Assembly (NCBI GenBank): GCA_016207865.1
Contig: JACQZD010000231.1
Span: forward strand, 1 to 6,388
Length of the DNA: 6,388 bases
Direction of reading: 5' to 3'
Origin: Nitrospirota bacterium
GTDB taxonomy: Bacteria; Nitrospirota; Thermodesulfovibrionia; UBA6902; DSMQ01
How positions within the stretch are numbered: position 1 is the first letter of the stretch; each line of letters starts with the position of its first letter. The position numbers were made by a program, and so were the translations under genes. Below are positions 1 to 3,927 of this stretch, one piece after another. Under the pieces are notes generated by a model, which worked only from the letters and a program-made list of their open reading frames with translations, searched no databases and was not told where the DNA came from.

Positions 1-29
1 ACAACCCCCTTATCCCCCTTTACAAAGGG
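1..29. repeat. C-rich/G-rich palindromic repeat, copy 1
   Basis: Two C-runs are followed by a perfect 6-bp inverted repeat, CCCTTT (16-21) and AAAGGG (24-29), around a 2-nt centre. The same architecture recurs at 296-321 and inside kdsB at 1720-1741, so I read it as one copy of a dispersed palindromic family. The copy may continue to the left of the window. Confidence 0.6.
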
Positions 30-40
30 TGAATCTTACA

Positions 41-88
41 CAAAACAAAAAAGGGCATTCCTCCCGACAATTCGAGATGGATGCCCTT
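41..88 (-). terminator. Rho-independent terminator, minus strand
   Basis: Read on the minus strand, AAGGGCATCC (88-79) pairs with GAATGCCCTT (60-51) in a 10-bp stem with one G-T wobble. A possible inner CTC/GAG helix sits in the loop. The stem is followed at once by T6-G-T4 (52-42). On the plus strand the hairpin has no comparable U-run, so the direction is minus. It could end transcription from the toxin-antitoxin cassette or from the minus-strand promoter at 368-395. Confidence 0.75.
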
Positions 89-220
89 TACATTCTTAAA
101 TTATTCCCCTGATAAACGATTACATCTGTCTGTCTGTCTGTGCAAAACATATGCCATAAGACTACCTTTTTGGCAGGTTCAATTTAAAAAAACAAGCCTG
201 CACGTAAATTATATTTCTGT

Positions 221-249
221 ATTCCGGATTAAAACCTGCCGGAATGACA
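221..249. repeat. Degenerate ATTCC...GGAATGACA palindrome
   Basis: ATTCCGG (221-227) and CCGGAAT (239-245) form a perfect 7-bp inverted repeat. The right end continues as GGAATGACA, the same ending as the dRS3-like element near 3835-3844. It looks like a decayed relative of that element. Confidence 0.45.
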
Positions 250-285
250 CTTTTAAAAATACTTTCGGGTCAATGACAGCAATTT

Positions 286-330
286 AAAAAAATTTCCCCT
301 ACCCCCTTTTCCAAAGAGGGGTATTTAGGG
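286..330. repeat. C-rich/G-rich palindromic repeat, copy 2, terminator-like on the minus strand
   Basis: On the plus strand CCCCCTTTT (302-310) faces AAAGAGGGG (313-321). On the minus strand TACCCCT (323-317) pairs with GGGGGTA (306-300). An outer CCCT (330-327) pairs with GGGG (299-296), and the hairpin is followed by AAA and T7 (292-286). This resembles an intrinsic terminator and lies about 70 nt downstream of the minus-strand promoter at 368-395. The A-spacer makes its strength uncertain. Confidence 0.5.
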
Positions 331-367
331 CAGTAACAGCCTCTCATTTATGAGCTTATATAAAAAC

Positions 368-395
368 TTTATACATTGCCCCTTATGTTTGTCAA
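368..395 (-). promoter_or_regulatory. Sigma70-like promoter, minus strand, no evident gene
   Basis: On the minus strand a perfect TTGACA (395-390) is separated by 16 bp from TATAAA (373-368), a 5/6 match to the -10 consensus. Transcription would start near 361 and run left into the gene-free region towards the terminators at 330-286 and 88-41. It lies about 90 bp beyond the toxin stop codon, so it is not the cassette's own promoter. Confidence 0.55.
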
Positions 396-486
396 GAAAA
401 TTTAACACTGCTTATAGGTGCTATAAAAATTTCTTATAATGCGCGGTTGTGTGGTGCTTTTCCAACGGCAGGGGTAAAGATTTACT

Positions 487-747
487 TTATGGATTTTTTA
501 AAACTTCATCATGATTCCCGACAACCCTCAATATTATGGTTTCTTCATAAACTGTAAAAGTGAATCTGTAATGATAATCTACCCGCGCTTCCCATATTTC
601 TTCCTTACCGCTCATCTTTTTTGTATGCAATGAAGGATGATAAAAATCCTGCACTAAGAGGCGTATCGCTTTTTCAGTCTTTTTTTGAAGATGGACAGGG
701 AGTTTCAGAAACAGTTTATCAAAGGCTTTTGTCCGCCGTATCTTCAT
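487..747 (-). CDS. RelE/ParE-family type II toxin
   Basis: This is an 86-residue basic protein of the RelE/ParE superfamily. Members of the RelE branch cleave mRNA at the ribosome, while ParE-branch members poison gyrase. The alpha-helical start (residues 1-33) leads into HPSLHTKKM (37-45), then the core strand motif IWEARVDYHYRFTF (51-64) and a C-terminal VGNHDEVLK (76-84). This layout of Lys43/Lys44, Arg55, Tyr60/Arg61 and a terminal His79-Asp80 is typical of RelE-type toxins. The length is normal and the frame is intact. The ATG overlaps the antitoxin stop as ATGA (747-744), which implies translational coupling; only a weak AGAAGAG precedes it. The exact branch and target cannot be fixed by eye. 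Confidence 0.85.
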   Translation of the reverse strand: MKIRRTKAFDKLFLKLPVHLQKKTEKAIRLLVQDFYHPSLHTKKMSGKEEIWEARVDYHYRFTFTVYEETIILRVVGNHDEVLKNP

Positions 748-1037
748 TTACGGCTCTTCTTTTGTCTGCCTTTTTTAATATCTGCAAAAAATTTATCCAT
801 TCCAGATGCTGAATATTCTTCCGAAACCCTTCCGGCCCTTATGTCTTCTTCAGCCTTTTTTTCCATTTCCTGCCATTTGGGGGTATAAAAATAAAGCTGG
901 GTAGGGTCTATCATCTCTAAAGCTTTTTTATGTTTAATAAAACAGATGAATTCCAAAACCTCCTTTGCCTTATTGGAAGTTAAATTGTCAATTTCTCTTA
1001 GTATCTCATCCTTATAATTTATTTTTAAGCTCTGCAT
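744..1037 (-). CDS. Antitoxin partner of the RelE/ParE-family toxin
   Basis: The product is a 97-residue charged protein immediately upstream of the toxin, in the usual antitoxin-first order. The N-terminal half (about 9-38) is amphipathic and helical, containing ILREIDNLTSNKAKEVLEF. This resembles the short DUF2281-like antitoxin domain seen in several TA families, an assignment I hold loosely. The second half has WQEMEKKAEEDIRAGRVSEE (55-74), which looks like the toxin-wrapping C-terminal segment of antitoxins, and ends in a basic tail GRQKKSRK. I chose the ATG at 1037 because AGGAGGTGA (1051-1043) lies at ideal distance. A GTG at 1046 in the same frame overlaps that Shine-Dalgarno. Like other antitoxins it probably represses its own promoter. 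Confidence 0.75.
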   Translation of the reverse strand: MQSLKINYKDEILREIDNLTSNKAKEVLEFICFIKHKKALEMIDPTQLYFYTPKWQEMEKKAEEDIRAGRVSEEYSASGMDKFFADIKKGRQKKSRK

Positions 1038-1042
1038 AAAAT

Positions 1043-1051
1043 TCACCTCCT
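1043..1051 (-). promoter_or_regulatory. Strong Shine-Dalgarno fixing the antitoxin start
   Basis: AGGAGGTGA on the minus strand (1051-1043) has 8 nt between its GGAGG core and the ATG at 1037. It is the best ribosome site in the window. It rules out the in-frame GTG at 1046 as the start because that codon is part of the site. Confidence 0.8.
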
Positions 1052-1102
1052 GATGAATCTCACAAATTCCAACATTAGTTATGCTGTTGAACTTTATGAG
1101 GA

Positions 1103-1132
1103 ATTATATACCAATGAACCTCCTTACAGCAA
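1103..1132 (-). promoter_or_regulatory. Predicted toxin-antitoxin promoter
   Basis: On the minus strand a perfect TATAAT (1108-1103) lies 18 bp from TTGCTG (1132-1127), a 3/6 match to the -35 consensus. The start of transcription would be near 1096, leaving a leader of about 60 nt before the antitoxin ATG. The weak -35 fits a promoter that is autoregulated, but no clear operator palindrome was seen. Confidence 0.5.
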
Positions 1133-1163
1133 GCTACGGGGTATATAAAATTTAATTTTTCAA

Positions 1164-1192
1164 TTTACATTTCATTTTTGAATGTGTACACT
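1164..1192 (+). promoter_or_regulatory. Predicted kdsB promoter, possibly giving leaderless mRNA
   Basis: TTTACA (1164-1169, 5/6 to consensus) and TACACT (1187-1192, 4/6) are separated by the optimal 17 bp. The ATG of kdsB begins at 1198, only 6 bp after the -10 box, so the predicted first transcribed base is at or next to the start codon. No Shine-Dalgarno is present upstream of the ATG, consistent with a leaderless transcript. Confidence 0.5.
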
Positions 1193-1197
1193 ACTAT

Positions 1198-2010
1198 ATG
1201 CAAAGGGCGGCTGCAATAATCCCGGCTCGCTTTAACTCCACCCGGTTCCCCGGCAAGCCCCTCGCCTCTCTTAAAGGAAAACCAATCATCCAGTGGGTCT
1301 ATGAACATGCCGCGTCTGCAAATTCAATAAATACTACCCTCGTTGCAACTGACAATAAGCAAATCTACGACACTGTCTTGGGATTTGGCGGAAAGGCTGT
1401 CATGACTTCTGAGAAGCACCAGTCCGGCACAGACAGGATAGCGGAAGCGGCAAAAGATATAGACTGCGATATAGTCGTAAATGTCCAGGGCGATGAGCCG
1501 TTTATCAGGCCGGAGATGGTGGATGATGTAGTAAGACTCCTGTCAGATGATCCGCGCGCCTCAATCAGCACTCTCGCAAAGAAAACAACAGACCCGGAAG
1601 AAATTTTATCTCCCAATGTGGTTAAGGTTGTTTTTGACAATGAGGGTTTTGCCATGTATTTCTCACGGGCGCCGATTCCGTTTCACAGGGACCATTGGAA
1701 AATTCAGAAGATGTCTGAGCCCCCTATTAGCAAAGGGGGGGCGGGTATTTTTGAACTCTTAACTTTTAACTCTCAACTCTCAACTTTTTACTGTTACAAA
1801 CATATCGGCATATACGGCTACAGAAAAGACGTCCTGCTCAGGTTTGCTTCAATGCCGCCTGACAAGCTTGAACTCACTGAAAAGCTTGAACAGCTCAGGG
1901 CGCTTGCCTCCGGCATGAAAATTAAGGTAAAAGAAACCCCTCATGATACATTCGGCATTGATACGGCAGAAGACTTAAAAAATGCAGAAAGGCGGTGGCA
2001 TACTAATTAA
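1198..2010 (+). CDS. kdsB: 3-deoxy-manno-octulosonate cytidylyltransferase (CMP-Kdo synthetase)
   Basis: KdsB activates Kdo with CTP, giving CMP-Kdo and pyrophosphate in the cytoplasm for transfer to lipid A in LPS synthesis. The nucleotide-binding start IIPARFNSTRFPGKPLA (7-23) is canonical. It is followed by QWVYEHA (32-38), VATDN (49-53), HQSGTDRIAEA (74-84), VNVQGDEP (94-101), PNVVKVVFD (139-147) and YFSRAPIPFHRD (154-165). The end of the fold is KHIGIYGYR (201-209), LEQLR (230-234) and GIDTAED (253-259). Asp99 and Asp255 are the likely magnesium ligands by family alignment. The protein is 270 residues against roughly 245-250 usually. The surplus of about 20 lies between 166 and 200 and is encoded by repeat DNA. 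The ATG lacks a Shine-Dalgarno, and no alternative in-frame start exists before the upstream stop at 1153. pyrG follows directly. Confidence 0.95.
   Translation: MQRAAAIIPARFNSTRFPGKPLASLKGKPIIQWVYEHAASANSINTTLVATDNKQIYDTVLGFGGKAVMTSEKHQSGTDRIAEAAKDIDCDIVVNVQGDEPFIRPEMVDDVVRLLSDDPRASISTLAKKTTDPEEILSPNVVKVVFDNEGFAMYFSRAPIPFHRDHWKIQKMSEPPISKGGAGIFELLTFNSQLSTFYCYKHIGIYGYRKDVLLRFASMPPDKLELTEKLEQLRALASGMKIKVKETPHDTFGIDTAEDLKNAERRWHTN
1720..1741. repeat. C-rich/G-rich palindrome inside kdsB, copy 3
   Basis: A run of five C, a TATTAGCAAA centre and seven G form the same type of palindrome seen at 1-29 and 296-321, here within the kdsB reading frame (residues about 174-182). Intergenic copies of the same design elsewhere in the window argue that this is an inserted repeat and not ancestral kdsB sequence. 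Confidence 0.65.
1754..1795 (+). repeat. Heptanucleotide tandem array inside kdsB
   Basis: Six consecutive 7-nt units are visible: AACTCTT, AACTTTT, AACTCTC, AACTCTC, AACTTTT and a diverged TACTGTT. They encode kdsB residues about 186-199, rich in Leu, Ser, Thr and Phe, just before the conserved KHIGIYGYR. The unit resembles the TCTCA-type arrays between pyrG and eno. Confidence 0.8.
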
Positions 2011-3684
2011 ATGGCTAAATTCATATTTGTGACAGGCGGCGTTGTGTCTTCACTGGGAAAAGGAATCGCATCTGCGGCAATGGGCGCCCTGCTTGAGGCC
2101 AGGGGGCTTAAGGTCACTATTCAGAAATTAGATCCCTACATCAATGTGGACCCGGGGACCCTGAGTCCTTTCCAGCACGGAGAGGTTTTTGTCACGGATG
2201 ACGGCACTGAAACTGACCTGGACCTCGGATATTATGAGAGATTTACATCCGCACGCGCTTCACAGGCTAACAATTTTACGACCGGAAAGATTTATTACAG
2301 CGTTATTTTAAAGGAAAGGCGGGGTGATTATCTCGGCGACACCGTGCAGGTCGTCCCGCATATTACCGATGAAATAAAAAATGCCATAAAATCCGTAGCA
2401 AACGATTATGACATTGTCATTGTGGAAATCGGCGGGACCATCGGCGATATAGAAAGCCTTCCGTTTCTTGAGGCCATAAGGCAGTTCAGGTATGATGTGG
2501 GAAGGGACCATGTTCTGTATGTCCATCTCACTTTGGTTCCTTATATAAAAACTTCGGGCGAACTTAAATCCAAGCCGACTCAGCACAGCGTAAAGGAGCT
2601 GCGGGAGATAGGTATCCAGCCTGACGTACTCCTTTGCCGGACCGACAGATTACTGCCTCCAGAGGTCAAAAGGAAAATAGCCCTCCACTGCAACCTGGAT
2701 ATAGATGCGGTCATCACGGCAAGGGATGTTGACACTATTTATGAAGTTCCCCTTGTCTTAAGGCAGGAAGGGCTTGACGATTTAATTGCCAAAAAACTTT
2801 TGCCCGTATCAGTCCCGCCCGACCTCAGTAAATGGTCGGACGTCGTCAGGAAAATCAAGGAGCCTGATGACAGGGTAACAGTTGCGATCGTTGGAAAATA
2901 TGTGGGCCTTAAGGATTCTTATAAAAGCCTGAATGAAGCCCTTATTCACGGCGGCATTGCTAATGAGGTCGGTGTTGACATACAGTGGATTGACGCCGAG
3001 GAAATAGAAAAACACGGCGCCGATAAGTATCTTCTGGATGTTGACAGCATCCTTGTGCCGGGTGGTTTTGGAGAGCGGGGGATTGAAGGAAAGATTGAAG
3101 CCATAAGGCTTGCCAGGGAAAAAAAGATTCCGTTTTTCGGTATCTGCCTCGGCATGCAGTGCGCCGTAATAGAGTTTGCGCGTAATGTCTGCGGCCTGAA
3201 AGGTGCAAACAGTTCTGAGTTTGATGAGAACACCCCCTACCCTGTGATTTATCTCATGTCAGAGTGGTATGACTTCAGAAAACAGGCCATAGAAAAAAGA
3301 GACGTTACCACTGAAAAAGGCGGGAGCATGAGGCTCGGCGCTTATCCCTGCGCAATTTCAAAAGATTCATTTGCGCATGACGCTTACGGGACGGCCGAGA
3401 TCTCCGAAAGACACAGACACAGATATGAATTTAATAACGCGTTCAAAGAAAAACTCACAGGAAAAGGTTTGAAAATAAGCGGCGCCAGTCCTGACAATCA
3501 GCTTGTTGAAATAGTTGAAATAAAGGAGCATCCCTGGTTTTTAGGATGCCAGTTCCATCCTGAATTCAAATCAAGACCGTTAGAGCCGCATCCTTTGTTT
3601 AAGGCATTTATCGGGGCGGCGTACAGGGAAAAGAAATTGCTTTTTACGCATACTAAGAAATGGAAAATGGAAAATGAAAAATAA
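2011..3684 (+). CDS. pyrG: CTP synthase (glutamine-hydrolysing)
   Basis: PyrG converts UTP, ATP and glutamine to CTP, the last step of de novo pyrimidine nucleotide synthesis. The amidoligase domain (about 1-267) opens with the P-loop GGVVSSLGKG (9-18). It continues through KLDPYINVDPGT (39-50), QHGEVFVTDDG (55-65), DLDLGYYERF (69-78) and EIGGTIGDIES (139-149), where Asp71 and Glu139 are likely magnesium ligands. The class I glutamine amidotransferase domain (about 290-540) has VPGGFGERG (349-357), the nucleophile Cys379 in GICLGMQC, and His516/Glu518 in FHPEF. It starts on the base after the kdsB stop, with only a weak GGCGGTGG upstream, so translational coupling is likely. The protein is 557 residues, about 12 longer than E. 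coli PyrG. Its last eight residues and stop are encoded by a 7-nt repeat. Confidence 0.97.
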   Translation: MAKFIFVTGGVVSSLGKGIASAAMGALLEARGLKVTIQKLDPYINVDPGTLSPFQHGEVFVTDDGTETDLDLGYYERFTSARASQANNFTTGKIYYSVILKERRGDYLGDTVQVVPHITDEIKNAIKSVANDYDIVIVEIGGTIGDIESLPFLEAIRQFRYDVGRDHVLYVHLTLVPYIKTSGELKSKPTQHSVKELREIGIQPDVLLCRTDRLLPPEVKRKIALHCNLDIDAVITARDVDTIYEVPLVLRQEGLDDLIAKKLLPVSVPPDLSKWSDVVRKIKEPDDRVTVAIVGKYVGLKDSYKSLNEALIHGGIANEVGVDIQWIDAEEIEKHGADKYLLDVDSILVPGGFGERGIEGKIEAIRLAREKKIPFFGICLGMQCAVIEFARNVCGLKGANSSEFDENTPYPVIYLMSEWYDFRKQAIEKRDVTTEKGGSMRLGAYPCAISKDSFAHDAYGTAEISERHRHRYEFNNAFKEKLTGKGLKISGASPDNQLVEIVEIKEHPWFLGCQFHPEFKSRPLEPHPLFKAFIGAAYREKKLLFTHTKKWKMENEK

Positions 3685-3692
3685 GAAATTAA
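3658..3692 (+). repeat. Purine-rich heptanucleotide array covering the pyrG stop codon
   Basis: Five 7-nt units run from inside pyrG across its stop: AAATGGA, AAATGGA, AAATGAA, AAATAAG, AAATTAA. The first four units encode residues 550-557 (KWKMENEK) and the TAA at 3682-3684. Its reverse complement (TCCATTT) is similar in style to the pyrimidine-rich heptamers that follow at 3699. Confidence 0.75.
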
Positions 3693-3698
3693 ATAACA

Positions 3699-3740
3699 CT
3701 TCTCATTTCTCAGTTCTTGGTTCTCACTTCTCATTTCTCA
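3699..3740 (+). repeat. Heptanucleotide tandem array, left of palindromic element
   Basis: Six in-phase 7-nt units of consensus NTTCTCA are present: CTTCTCA, TTTCTCA, GTTCTTG, GTTCTCA, CTTCTCA, TTTCTCA. Position 1 of the unit varies freely while TTCTCA is nearly constant. The array ends exactly where the GTGTGATG end of the palindromic element begins. Confidence 0.8.
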
Positions 3741-3866
3741 GTGTGATGCCCCAAAAGTTCTCTGCTATTGTTTTTCGTCATTCCCGTGAAAACGGGAATC
3801 CAGACACATGTTTTTACTGGATTCCTGCTTTCGCAGGAATGACAGCGAATTTATGGAACGTCACAC
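3741..3866. mobile_element. MITE-like palindromic element with paired dRS3-like repeats
   Basis: Two 27-nt arms (3777-3803 and 3817-3843) are inverted copies of each other with three mismatches, around a 13-nt loop. Each arm is itself a palindrome: ATTCCC-N8-GGGAAT (3780-3799) and ATTCCT-N8-AGGAAT (3821-3840). The first matches the dRS3 repeat formula known from Neisseria. Outer imperfect inverted ends GTGTGATG (3741-3748) and CGTCACAC (3859-3866) pair at 7 of 8 positions. No transposase is encoded. On both sides lie heptamer arrays, which suggests insertion into a once-continuous array. Mobility is inferred from structure only. Confidence 0.55.
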
Positions 3867-3868
3867 AA

Positions 3869-3910
3869 GTTCTCAGTTCTTATTTCTCAATTCTCAGTTC
3901 TAATTTCTTA
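3869..3910 (+). repeat. Heptanucleotide tandem array, right of palindromic element
   Basis: Six in-phase 7-nt units follow the palindromic element: GTTCTCA, GTTCTTA, TTTCTCA, ATTCTCA, GTTCTAA, TTTCTTA, then a diverged TTTACAT running up to the eno ribosome site. The consensus NTTCTCA is the same as in the array at 3699-3740. Confidence 0.8.
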
Positions 3911-3918
3911 TTTACATC

Positions 3919-3923
3919 GGAGG
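3919..3923 (+). promoter_or_regulatory. Shine-Dalgarno of eno
   Basis: GGAGG lies 4 nt before the ATG at 3928, directly after the heptamer array. It is the only recognisable non-repeat control sequence in the pyrG-eno gap. Confidence 0.7.
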
Positions 3924-3927
3924 TATT

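Larger units (their letters stand above)
89..486. other. Gene-free repeat-bearing region
   Basis: No reading frame here has a credible ribosome site or family resemblance. The region contains a (TCTG)4 microsatellite (125-142) and the 13-mer CAATTTAAAAAAA twice, exactly 100 bp apart (180-192 and 280-292). It also has a degenerate ATTCCGG/CCGGAAT palindrome (221-245), a second copy of the C-rich/G-rich palindrome (296-321) and a minus-strand promoter (368-395). It appears to be accumulated intergenic repeat material downstream of the toxin gene. Confidence 0.6.

Noticed and set aside
81..287. Open frame of 68 codons on the plus strand.
   Set aside because: It starts inside the terminator stem, runs through a TCTG microsatellite and palindromes, and has no ribosome site or recognisable motif.
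389..440. Plus-strand promoter candidates (TTGTCA with TATAGG, and a TATAAT at 435-440).
   Set aside because: They have poor partner boxes or one that simply overlaps the stronger minus-strand promoter, and no plus-strand gene follows before 1198.
621..888. Plus-strand open frames opposite the toxin-antitoxin genes.
   Set aside because: They overlap each other and the well-supported minus-strand cassette, and have no motif or ribosome site.
1044..1046. GTG as start of the antitoxin.
   Set aside because: The codon overlaps the Shine-Dalgarno AGGAGGTGA; the ATG at 1037 has ideal spacing.
2308..3233. Several minus-strand open frames of 68-95 codons opposite pyrG, and similar ones opposite kdsB, eno and GH57.
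   Set aside because: They are shadows of strongly conserved coding sequence on the plus strand and show no ribosome sites or family motifs.
3777..3843. The large inverted repeat as a Rho-independent terminator for pyrG.
   Set aside because: Neither strand has a U-run after the stem, so it fits a repeat element better, although it could still pause transcription.
3877..3906. Possible eno promoter TTCTTA-18-TAATTT.
   Set aside because: Each box matches only 3 of 6 consensus bases, and both are simply units of the heptamer array.
3699..3910. Heptamer arrays as a CRISPR array.
   Set aside because: The unit is 7 nt with no spacers of regular length, and no cas genes are present.
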